Shown here: one piece after another, positions 38,142 through 46,368 of the stretch
Layout: each line of letters begins with the position of its first letter
How positions within the stretch are numbered: the stretch's first letter is position 1
NCBI RefSeq assembly: GCF_013386825.1
Contig: NZ_JACARC010000037.1
Coordinates: 124,001-188,000, forward strand
Reading direction: 5' to 3'
DNA from: Pseudomonas sp. IPO3778
Lineage (GTDB): Bacteria; Pseudomonadota; Gammaproteobacteria; Pseudomonadales; Pseudomonadaceae
Length of the DNA: 64,000 nucleotides
The notes under the pieces: model-generated
Databases searched by the model: none
What the model was told of the DNA's origin: nothing
The model's input: only the letters and a program-made list of their open reading frames with translations
Program-made: the position numbers and the translations under genes

Positions 38142-39572
38142 TCAGGGCGTCAGCATCGGGGGAAGGTGCTGATCCCAAGGGGCGATGGCTTCCACGGCGG
38201 CGCAGAACTGCAGCACCTGGGCGTCGGCAAACCGTGGGCCGATCACCTGCAAGCCAATCGGCAAACCGCTCGGACTGAAGCCACAAGGCAAGCTGGCGGC
38301 GGGGTTGCCAGTGATATTGAACGGATAGGTAAACGGCGTCCAGCGTGCCCACGGCACCGCGCCCTCCTCCCCTGGCCAGCCTTCGGGGGCCACCCGGTCG
38401 GCGGCGAACGGCAGGATCGGCATTGTCGGCATCAACACTATGTCGTAATCGTTAAACAGCGCGTGTACCTGATTGGCAAACAGTGCGCGTTGCTGCACGG
38501 CCTTGAGGTAGGCCGCCAGATCGTAATCGGCGGAGCGTTTGATCAGCGCGGCAAAACCGGGGTCCAGTTGGTCGAGGCGATCGGCCAGGGATTTGCCGTA
38601 GGCGATGCCGCGCCCGCCGACCCACAGGGTTTCGAAGGTGGAGAGCGGATCTTGCCAGTCCAGGGTCAGGGTGGTGACGGTGACCGGCAGCTCTTCCGCG
38701 AGGTAATGCACCGCTGCTTCGACGGTGGCGGCGATGACCGGGTCCACCGGCGTTTCGAACAAGGTCGGGCAGTAGGCCACGCGCAACGGGCCCAACGGCC
38801 GGTCGCAGCGGGCCAGGTAGGACTCGGTGGGTGCGGGCAAGGCCTGGTGGTCCAGCGGGTCGGGGCCGGAGAGGATGTCGAAGAGCAACGCGCTGTCACG
38901 CACGGTGCGGGTGATCGGGCCGGCGTGGCTTAGCATTTCAGTGGCGGACCAGGGCCACGTGGGGATGCGCCCCAGGGAGCCTTTAAGGGCAAACGCACCG
39001 CAGAAGGCGCCGGGGATACGCACCGAGCCGCCGCCGTCGGAGCCCAGCGTGGCCGGGACCATCCGCGCCGCCACGGCAATTGCCGAACCGGAACTGGAAC
39101 CGCCGCTGGTGAGTTGCGGGTTCCAGGGGTTGCGGCCATTGCCGAAGACGCGGGAGGTGCTGGCGCCGGTCCACCCGAACTCGGTGGTGGCCGTCTTGCC
39201 GAGGATGATCGCGCCGGCGTCTTTGAGACGGCGAATGATCGGCGCGTCTTGTGTTGGGACGTTGTCCAGCCCAGTGAGCGAGCCGCGGGTGGTGCGCAGG
39301 TTGGCGGTGGAGAACAGGTCTTTGATGCCGAAGGGGATGCCGTGGAGCGGGCCTTTTATCTGCCCGGCCTCGGCGGCCACCGTCATGGCATGCGCCTGCT
39401 CAAGCGCGGACTCGGTGTAGACGTCGCCAAAGGCATTCAGTGTGGAATTGTGGGTTTTGATGGATTCGAGGCTTTGCTCCACCAGTTGCACGGGGGTGAG
39501 CGTGCCTTGGCGGATGCTTTCGGCTGCGTACAGGACGCTGGGCATATCGGTCAGTGAGGTATCAGTCTTCAT
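38142..39572 (-). CDS. Amidase signature family hydrolase
   Basis: A 476-residue amidase. The Ser-cisSer-Lys triad is recognisable: Lys in GIPFGIKDLF near residue 80, the cis-Ser in SGGSSSGSA near 155, and the nucleophilic Ser in LGSDGGGSVRIP near 177. It hydrolyses an amide of unknown identity. The ATG at 39572 follows AGGA; an upstream in-frame start lacks a ribosome site. It is the first gene of the co-directional set and is separated from the DeoR gene by 212 bp in which an additional promoter could lie. Confidence 0.9.
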   Translation of the reverse strand: MKTDTSLTDMPSVLYAAESIRQGTLTPVQLVEQSLESIKTHNSTLNAFGDVYTESALEQAHAMTVAAEAGQIKGPLHGIPFGIKDLFSTANLRTTRGSLTGLDNVPTQDAPIIRRLKDAGAIILGKTATTEFGWTGASTSRVFGNGRNPWNPQLTSGGSSSGSAIAVAARMVPATLGSDGGGSVRIPGAFCGAFALKGSLGRIPTWPWSATEMLSHAGPITRTVRDSALLFDILSGPDPLDHQALPAPTESYLARCDRPLGPLRVAYCPTLFETPVDPVIAATVEAAVHYLAEELPVTVTTLTLDWQDPLSTFETLWVGGRGIAYGKSLADRLDQLDPGFAALIKRSADYDLAAYLKAVQQRALFANQVHALFNDYDIVLMPTMPILPFAADRVAPEGWPGEEGAVPWARWTPFTYPFNITGNPAASLPCGFSPSGLPIGLQVIGPRFADAQVLQFCAAVEAIAPWDQHLPPMLTP

Positions 39573-39833
39573 TGAGCATCCTGGGACATCTGCGAAATGG
39601 TCCAGCGGGTACGTCAATAGACGCCAAGGGAATGGCGGCTGTCAAGTTGGATTTGTTGTGTATGTGGGTTTTGTGGGTTTTATTTTTATCGGAGATTTGG
39701 CTTACGAAAACGGGCCGGTTTAGCGGGAAATTTGGCGAAACGTCCTATCAGTAGCAGTGGATAGCTCTGACTTCTTTCTCTCACAAACCGCTGCAAAGTC
39801 CCTCGCCTGATCACACAGCGCGAGGGAACGCCG

Positions 39834-39878
39834 ATGTCTTTTTCGATTACTGCTCTGCCCGATGGGGCTGCCTCTTGA
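39834..39878 (+). pseudogene. Out-of-frame start segment of the Rhs gene (probable frameshift)
   Basis: GAGGGAACGCCG precedes an ATG at ideal spacing, opening a 14-codon frame MSFSITALPDGAAS that stops at TGA 39876-39878. The long Rhs frame has no ATG until 39911 but is already protein-like from 39875 (TTG). A one-base loss near 39875 would explain both. It may be a real mutation, a sequencing error, or a coupled restart. Confidence 0.5.
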
Positions 39879-42800
39879 ATTCCGCCATAGGCAGGTTGGC
39901 CCTGGCTCCCATGGATGTGGAGACGAAGGACGTCGAAGCGGTCTTTCGTAACTTCAGGCAGTGCCTTAACACCTTTGACGATTGGGCTGAGAGCTTCTGG
40001 AGCTTTTCGGCGCTGGAAGTCGAGCAAGTGTTCAAGGTCGGGGATGAGGTGGCGCTGATCGCACCTGTTTCCTCGAAAGCCCCAAGTACCACGGTTGCAA
40101 TGTGCAAATCGAACGGCGCACTCACCTTGGTGCATATGTTTGAGAGCAGGCGGTTTGTGCCGATCGGCAACACGCCGGTCATGCTCCAGGCCATCGCCGA
40201 GGACGGCAGTCCGATCGGTCCTCCTATCCATAAAACCATCGGCCCCAGCGGCATTCTCGAAGTCACCGACTGCACCCGCGACCAGCAGTATCAGGTCAGT
40301 TTTTATCCCAATGTTTCCAACGATCACGTCAAGACGCTCTACGCCTCCTATCAGTCGGTAATCAGCTCGCTGGAAAGCAGCTTGCGCAGCGAATGGACGA
40401 ACACGTTCGAAGCGCAGTGGAACCATTATTCAAATGCCAGCCCCCTCGACCGTCGCAAGTTGATGGACGCAGCGTTTGTGCGAGGGATTGCGAACACGCT
40501 GTACAGCCTTTGGGACGGAATTCCCAACCTGTACAACTTGCTGGCGGACATCAAACCCAATAGCGAAAAGTTGCTGCACTACATCTCCCAAGGCGAACTT
40601 GAAGAGCTGTTGAAGCTTAGCAATGAGGCCATTGCCAACGGTCTTTTGATACTGAGTGACGAACCGCTGTTGTTCATCTATTTGTCGGCGATGTTCAGTT
40701 GGGCGCAATTGCTTCCGCCGCCGGATATGAACGAGCTGCTGGGAGAAATAACGCTCGAGGTGCTGCTCAACCTGCTGTTGCTGTGGGCCACCGGCGGGAT
40801 GGGTGTGGCGGTGCGCTTGGGGGCGCAGGTGCTGGGAAAGGTCAGGTCCGGCCGAGCGCGGGACTGGCTGGAGCAGATGGCCAAGTTGGGCGGCACCCTG
40901 CGGATGGATGGGCATGCCGAGGCGGTCAAGCCGATGTTGCTGGCAAGCCAGGCGGTACCGGCCAAGGCGGCGGCGGTGCCGTTGAAAGCCGGACAGCATG
41001 AAGTGCCAAATCCGATGCCGCTGGCCAGGGATAAGAGGCAGCCGACGACCGCGTTGGTCAGGCAAGACCCTGTCGACGATGTGCCCTCCTCCGCCAAGAA
41101 CCCCGGCGGCGATGCGGCCGCTCCCGCAGACAAGACCGCAACCAATGGCTGCCCGGTGTCGATGGTTACCGGCGAGGAACTGCTGACCCTCACGGATGGC
41201 TCGTTGGAGGGTGTGCTGCCGTTTGCCTGGACGCGGTTGTATCGCAGCAGTGCGGTGGAAGTGGATTGCGGGTTGGGGCTTGGCTGGAGTCATGCGCTGG
41301 CTCAGCGGTTGGTGGTTAGCGGTGAAACGGTGGTCTGGACCGATCACGAAAACCGCAGCACTACGTTTCCCCTGCCCTCTGCTACGCGGCCAGCCATCAC
41401 CAATAGCCTGGCGGAAGCCGCGATTTATCTGGGCGCTTTGCCTGATGAATTGGTACTGGCTCAAACCTCCCTTTTCTATCACTTCCGCGACGGTGTGCTG
41501 ACGTCGATCAGCGACGCGTATGACAACCGGCTGCTTATTTCCCGTGACTATTCCGGGCGGATTCAGCGGATTGATAACCACGTCGGCCAGGGATTGCTGC
41601 TGCGTTATGACCGCGGGCACATCGTTGCGGTCGACTATCAGGTACAGCGGGAGCTGGACTGGATTACCGAGCAGAACGTTGTTTCCTACAAGTATGACGA
41701 CGCTTGGCGGTTGGTTGAGGCGACCAACGCTGTCGGCGAAAGCGAGCGTTATCGGTACGACGATCAGCAGGTGATCCTGGAACGGCAACTGGCCGGTGGG
41801 GCGAGTTTCTTCTGGGAGTGGGAACGGTCCGGCAAGGCGGCGCGATGCGTCCGGCATTGGGCCAGCTTTTCCCAGATGGACACGCGGTATGTATGGGATG
41901 ACAACGGCACGGTCACCGTGCACAACGCCGATGGCAGCCAGGAAGTCTACGTCCACGACCAGCGCGCACGGCTGGTGCAGCGAATTGATCCGGACGGCGC
42001 CGAGCACTTCAAATCCTACGATGACAAAGGCCGGCTGACGGTCGAGCAGGATCCACTCGGGGCGGTGACGGCGTATCAATACGATGAAGCCGGTCGGTTG
42101 ATTGCGCTGTTTCCCGGTGACGATGCGCCCACGTCCTACGAGCATGACAATGGTTTCGTCCGAGTCGTACGCCGTGGCGATGCCGTCTGGAAATACCAGC
42201 GTAACGATCAAGGCGATATCACCCGCAAGACCGATCCGGACGGCAACTACACCGAATACACCTACACCAAACACGGAAAACTCTCCGGCGTCTGGCACCC
42301 GGATAACAGCAGCCAGCGATTTATCTGGAACGAACGTGGCCAGCTTATCGAAGAGAAGCTGGCGAATGGCGGTGTGCGGCGTTATCGCTATGACGATCTG
42401 GGACGGCAGGTGGCTTGCGAGGATGAGCACGGTGCACTGACCCAGTATCAGTGGGACGCCGCAGGTCGCTTGCTGAAAGTGATTCAGCCGGGCGGCGCCA
42501 CTCGCGAATTCAGCTACAACCCGTACGGAAAAATCACCGCCGAGCGCGACGAACTGGGCCGCGTCACCCGCTACGAATATGCGGACGGCCTGCACCTGAT
42601 CAGCCGCCGCATCAACCCCGACGGCACACAGCTCAAATACCGCTACAACAATGTCCGGTTGCTACTGACCGAGATTGAAAACGAAGTCGGCGAAACCTAT
42701 CGGCTCGACTACCACGCCAACGGCCTGATCCAGCAGGAAACCGGCTTTGATGGACGCCGCACGGCTTACGTTTACGACCTCGCCGGCCATCTGCTGGAAA

Positions 42801-44575
42801 AGACCGAATACGGTGACGATGGCAGCCAGCTGGTTACCGGTTATCAGCGAGACAGCGCCGGTCGCCTGGTAAGAAAAACCCTGCCCGACCGCAGCATTGT
42901 CGATTACACCTACGACCGCCTCGGCAATCTCCTCAGTGTCGACGACGGCCACTGGCCGCTGCACTACGAATACGACCTGCAAAACCGCCTCACCGCCGAA
43001 CACCAAGGCTGGGGCACCCTGCGCTACCGCTACGACGAATGCGGCCAACTCAACCACCTGCGACTGCCCGACAACAACCGCCTGGCCTTCCATCACGACA
43101 AAGGCGGCGACCTCGCCACCATCGAACTGAATGGCAACCCGCTCACCTCGCACCTGTTCAAATCCGGCCGCGAACACCAACGCCAACAGGGCCAACTCCT
43201 CAGCCACTACCACTACGACGACCACGGCCGCCTGCACGCCCATGCCATCACCCAACAAGAACAACGCCACCAACGCCGCCAATACGACTACGACCAACGC
43301 GGCAACCTGACCCGCATCCTCGATACCCGCAAAGGCCAGCACGACTACCACTACGACCCACTCGACCGCCTGACCCGCGCCAACCACTCGCACGACCTGC
43401 AAGAACGCTTCTTCCACGACCCGGCGGGCAACCTGCTGATGCAAGACCGCGTAGGGCCGAGTGTGATCAAAGGCAACCGCCTGCTGATGCAAGGCGATCG
43501 TCATTACGACTACGACGCCTTCGGCAATCTCCTACGCGAGCGTCGGGGCCGTGCCCAGCAGTTGGTCACCGAATACCGCTACGACTGCCAACACCGCCTG
43601 ACCAGCGTCACCCAACCCGACGGCACCCACGCCAGCTACCGCTACGACCCGTTTGGCCGCCGTATCGCCAAAACCCTAAATGGCCAGACCACCGAGTTTT
43701 TCTGGCAAGGCGACACGCTGATCGCCGAACACAGCGCCGATCACCACCAAAGCTACCTCTACGAACCCAACAGCTTCCGCCCGTTAGCGCTGCTGAAAGG
43801 CTACGGCCCGGAAGCAGCAGAACCCTTCCACTACCAACTCGACCACCTCGGCACCCCACAAGAACTCACCGCGCCCGATGGCGAAATCGTCTGGTCCGCC
43901 CACTACCGCGCCTACGGCCAAATCGCGAAACTGGACGTCAATACCGTCACCAACCCACTGCGCTTCCAGGGCCAATACTTCGACCCGGAAAGCGGGCTGC
44001 ACTACAACCGCCATCGCTACTACAATCCGGACGTTGGCCGCTATCTGACGCCTGATCCCGTGAAGCTCGCGGGTGGGCTGAACGGATACCAGTACGTGCC
44101 CAACCCTACGGGGTGGGTGGATCCGTTAGGATTGAGCGCCAATTGCCCACCCGGAGGACGAAGTAACCCGAACTGCGGTGTTCCGGTTGAACCCGACGCT
44201 CCTGAGGTCTCTCGCAAAGGAGCTTTCAGACAAGCAAAAAGAGCTGCCAAGATACCGATGCGCCAAGACCCAGACATGGTAGTGGACCCAAGGACTGGAG
44301 CTGTAAAACAATATGAAATAGTAAAAATGACAGACAAAAATGGTGAAAGTATTTTGAATGACGCGGGCAAACCGATAAAGACCAGGGTATATAAATATAC
44401 AAAGAGCGATGGTTCTGAAGTACTGATTCAAGACCATTCTGCCGGGCACCGATTCGGCAGCAAAGGCGGAACAGGTGACCAAGGCGCACATTTCAACTTA
44501 CGACCCATAGAAAAACCAAGGAACGGTAACGTACCCGGCGCGAAGGAACATTACTTTTTCAAGGAGAAAAAATGA
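39875..44575 (+). CDS. Rhs-family polymorphic toxin with DUF6531 and nuclease-like tip
   Basis: A protein of about 1566 residues. An N-terminal helical region with a hydrophobic segment (near 290-315) precedes DUF6531 (CPVSMVTGEELL onward, near 425), then many YD repeats building the Rhs shell, ending at the conserved YLTPDP...DPLGL core near residue 1418. The variable C-terminal tip (about 146 residues) is A/T-richer and carries DHSAGHRF, HFNLRP and GNVPGAKEHYFF, a His-rich pattern like HNH-type toxin nucleases. No PAAR domain or VgrG is seen. The start is uncertain (TTG 39875, ATG 39911, or ATG 39834 with a frameshift). The next gene overlaps and is the likely immunity gene. Confidence 0.88.
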   Translation: MNSAIGRLALAPMDVETKDVEAVFRNFRQCLNTFDDWAESFWSFSALEVEQVFKVGDEVALIAPVSSKAPSTTVAMCKSNGALTLVHMFESRRFVPIGNTPVMLQAIAEDGSPIGPPIHKTIGPSGILEVTDCTRDQQYQVSFYPNVSNDHVKTLYASYQSVISSLESSLRSEWTNTFEAQWNHYSNASPLDRRKLMDAAFVRGIANTLYSLWDGIPNLYNLLADIKPNSEKLLHYISQGELEELLKLSNEAIANGLLILSDEPLLFIYLSAMFSWAQLLPPPDMNELLGEITLEVLLNLLLLWATGGMGVAVRLGAQVLGKVRSGRARDWLEQMAKLGGTLRMDGHAEAVKPMLLASQAVPAKAAAVPLKAGQHEVPNPMPLARDKRQPTTALVRQDPVDDVPSSAKNPGGDAAAPADKTATNGCPVSMVTGEELLTLTDGSLEGVLPFAWTRLYRSSAVEVDCGLGLGWSHALAQRLVVSGETVVWTDHENRSTTFPLPSATRPAITNSLAEAAIYLGALPDELVLAQTSLFYHFRDGVLTSISDAYDNRLLISRDYSGRIQRIDNHVGQGLLLRYDRGHIVAVDYQVQRELDWITEQNVVSYKYDDAWRLVEATNAVGESERYRYDDQQVILERQLAGGASFFWEWERSGKAARCVRHWASFSQMDTRYVWDDNGTVTVHNADGSQEVYVHDQRARLVQRIDPDGAEHFKSYDDKGRLTVEQDPLGAVTAYQYDEAGRLIALFPGDDAPTSYEHDNGFVRVVRRGDAVWKYQRNDQGDITRKTDPDGNYTEYTYTKHGKLSGVWHPDNSSQRFIWNERGQLIEEKLANGGVRRYRYDDLGRQVACEDEHGALTQYQWDAAGRLLKVIQPGGATREFSYNPYGKITAERDELGRVTRYEYADGLHLISRRINPDGTQLKYRYNNVRLLLTEIENEVGETYRLDYHANGLIQQETGFDGRRTAYVYDLAGHLLEKTEYGDDGSQLVTGYQRDSAGRLVRKTLPDRSIVDYTYDRLGNLLSVDDGHWPLHYEYDLQNRLTAEHQGWGTLRYRYDECGQLNHLRLPDNNRLAFHHDKGGDLATIELNGNPLTSHLFKSGREHQRQQGQLLSHYHYDDHGRLHAHAITQQEQRHQRRQYDYDQRGNLTRILDTRKGQHDYHYDPLDRLTRANHSHDLQERFFHDPAGNLLMQDRVGPSVIKGNRLLMQGDRHYDYDAFGNLLRERRGRAQQLVTEYRYDCQHRLTSVTQPDGTHASYRYDPFGRRIAKTLNGQTTEFFWQGDTLIAEHSADHHQSYLYEPNSFRPLALLKGYGPEAAEPFHYQLDHLGTPQELTAPDGEIVWSAHYRAYGQIAKLDVNTVTNPLRFQGQYFDPESGLHYNRHRYYNPDVGRYLTPDPVKLAGGLNGYQYVPNPTGWVDPLGLSANCPPGGRSNPNCGVPVEPDAPEVSRKGAFRQAKRAAKIPMRQDPDMVVDPRTGAVKQYEIVKMTDKNGESILNDAGKPIKTRVYKYTKSDGSEVLIQDHSAGHRFGSKGGTGDQGAHFNLRPIEKPRNGNVPGAKEHYFFKEKK

Positions 44576-44997
44576 AATATTGGAATGAATTAGATGAAAG
44601 CATATTTTTCTGTAAGCTTTTTAGTCACCCAATCGAAATTGGCCGAATTTCTCTTTTTTCATTACAAATAGAGAACGATCAGCCCTCGCTAGGGCTGGGA
44701 TTTGACATACCGGAATTCCCAGATAACTTACCAGAGAAATGGCAAAACAAAGGGTTCAACACTTGCAGACTCGGGCTTACCTGCTCGAACATCAGCGATT
44801 TGAAAATCACCAACATCCCAACCAAAGAATTTTTTTCCGCAACTATCGCGGAAGAAAACGGAATTCTTATATTCCAAGCCGCCGCAAAAAAATCCTCAAT
44901 CGAATTCAAAGCACAATTCATATCTCTGAATGGTCCTTCGGTTTACATAAACGGCCCTGAGGATGATAAATTTTTAGCTAATCCCAAACACACCTAA
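44572..44997 (+). CDS. Imm50-like immunity protein
   Basis: A 141-residue protein whose ATG overlaps the Rhs stop (ATGA), the standard position for a cognate immunity gene. The pattern W-x2-L near the start, a conserved FDIPEFPDNLPEKW segment near residues 44-57, and a following GFNTCRLGL strand resemble the Imm50 family. It has no signal peptide, so it should neutralise the toxin in the cytoplasm. Its base composition is as A/T-rich as the toxin tip, indicating that the two travel together. Confidence 0.75.
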   Translation: MKYWNELDESIFFCKLFSHPIEIGRISLFSLQIENDQPSLGLGFDIPEFPDNLPEKWQNKGFNTCRLGLTCSNISDLKITNIPTKEFFSATIAEENGILIFQAAAKKSSIEFKAQFISLNGPSVYINGPEDDKFLANPKHT

Positions 44998-44999
44998 TT

Positions 45000-45352
45000 T
45001 GGATTATCCAATTTACGTAAAGATCGGCCACATTTCCTGAGAACAAATACTCGCCCCCCTTAACTGAAGAAAATGTGATCATAAAAAAACCAATATATAT
45101 TCAGAGAATCACGGCTTGCAGGTGAATTGACGTGAGTTTTCACTGACTCTCCAAGAAAAAGACAAAACACAAATTGATTTACTTAACTCGTTATTCAAAA
45201 CTGAGAATTTGGATGGGGACGATTTACCGAGCTTATGCCCCACAAACTACTTCCTAAGCCCTTGATTTTTGAGGGCCACCTTACGTTCTATCACCAAGAG
45301 GGCTTTTAGTTTATACAGCGCAAGCCTCACTCTATTCCGGCAATCGCTCCCC
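45000..45352. other. A/T-rich intergenic region after the toxin-immunity pair
   Basis: No complete gene. A short coding-like stretch lies at 45131-45265 (listed separately) and a 16-codon frame from GTG 45075 in another frame precedes it. The low GC matches the toxin tip rather than the chromosome, which suggests leftover cassette DNA. Confidence 0.5.
45131..45265 (+). pseudogene. Possible remnant of a displaced toxin or immunity gene
   Basis: An open stretch of 44 codons ending in TGA 45263-45265 has natural-looking composition (QEKDKTQIDLLNSLFKTENL, then DGDDLPSLCP) but no start codon: TGA lies immediately upstream. Rhs loci often carry orphan fragments of older tips or immunity genes downstream, which is the basis for this call. 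Evidence is weak. Confidence 0.25.
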
Positions 45353-45790
45353 TCAACTCCACGCCACCACCAACAACCCCGCCCCCAACACCAAACACAA
45401 CGGCGAGTAAAAAAACGTATCCAGCCGCGCAAACCGCGACCCACCGACCTTCTTGAAAAAACCCACCAGCTCCGAATCCCCAATCGCCCGGGCGAACATC
45501 ACCAGCGCTACCGCACTGATCCCCCATTGCAACGCATGGTTGGACACCGGCTCGAAATACAGCCCGGCCCGCAAACACACCAGCACCGCAATCGCCACCA
45601 ATCCCACTCCCACCAGCAACGTGCCCAGCGCCGAGGGCTTGAACGCCGGGCGTGGCCCGCTGGCGAATTCACCCGGCAGCTGCGGAATCGCCGCGGCAAC
45701 CCCCAATTTGCCACCGGCCGCCCAGTACAAATGCACCAGGCTGATAAAGCCAAACACCCCGACGATCCATCGCGCGACTAAAAAGCTCAT
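45353..45790 (-). CDS. DUF3995 membrane protein
   Basis: A 145-residue protein with four predicted transmembrane helices (near residues 5-25, 53-73, 85-103 and 120-142). The family is widespread and uncharacterised. The ATG at 45790 follows AAGGATATCC. It is convergent with the toxin locus and divergent from the DUF2946 gene. Confidence 0.8.
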   Translation of the reverse strand: MSFLVARWIVGVFGFISLVHLYWAAGGKLGVAAAIPQLPGEFASGPRPAFKPSALGTLLVGVGLVAIAVLVCLRAGLYFEPVSNHALQWGISAVALVMFARAIGDSELVGFFKKVGGSRFARLDTFFYSPLCLVLGAGLLVVAWS

Positions 45791-45883
45791 GGCTGGATAT
45801 CCTTGGAAAAGTCCGAAAGAGGATAGACCTCTTGAGATTTTTTGCAGGCAATTCGTCGGCGGCTGATGGTAAAGTGCCGCCCC

Positions 45884-46273
45884 ATGAAACTCGCCCGTAC
45901 CGACCGCTCGCTCATTGCCTGGATGCTCTATTGCTGCGTCCTGTTCAATGTGTTCGCCTGCAGCATCGGCCACGGGCAAATGGTCGGGATGCAGCTCAAC
46001 GGCATCGGCGGCCAGTTCTGTACGGTGGACCCGCGCACCCAGGCGCCAGCGCCTTACAAATCCACCGATGAATCCCTGCCCACGCTCTCGAAAGCCTTCG
46101 GTTGCCCGCTGTGCTCAACCGGCGGCATGGGCCCGGCGCTCAGCTCCAGCCTCAACATAGTCGTCCTGCCACAACCCCATGCACCGCCGCCGGCCATCGT
46201 TGCCAGCGCCGACATTCCTGCCCGCTTCACCTGGCCTGCGGCCAATCCGCGCGCCCCACCCGCCTTCGCCTGA
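45884..46273 (+). CDS. DUF2946 family protein
   Basis: A 129-residue protein with an N-terminal hydrophobic segment (AWMLYCCVLFNVFACSI) that may be a signal or anchor. A CPLC pair near residue 77 and Met/His-rich segments (GHGQMVGMQ, GGMG) suggest metal handling. DUF2946 genes commonly precede TonB-dependent copper receptors, and a receptor gene follows 95 bp downstream. An alternative in-frame ATG lies at 45866. Confidence 0.78.
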   Translation: MKLARTDRSLIAWMLYCCVLFNVFACSIGHGQMVGMQLNGIGGQFCTVDPRTQAPAPYKSTDESLPTLSKAFGCPLCSTGGMGPALSSSLNIVVLPQPHAPPPAIVASADIPARFTWPAANPRAPPAFA

Positions 46274-46368
46274 TCCCTGCGCTTTTTTGATTGGCACGTG
46301 TTGCCGTCTCCCTCGGGAGTACGGGCGGCTGTGCGTTGTTTTCAAGCCATGTTTTTCAGGATTCAACC

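Noticed and set aside
40430..42595. A 721-codon minus-strand frame inside the Rhs gene
   Set aside because: It lies opposite the YD-repeat coding sequence, whose repeats keep the antisense frame open; no motif or start signal supports it.
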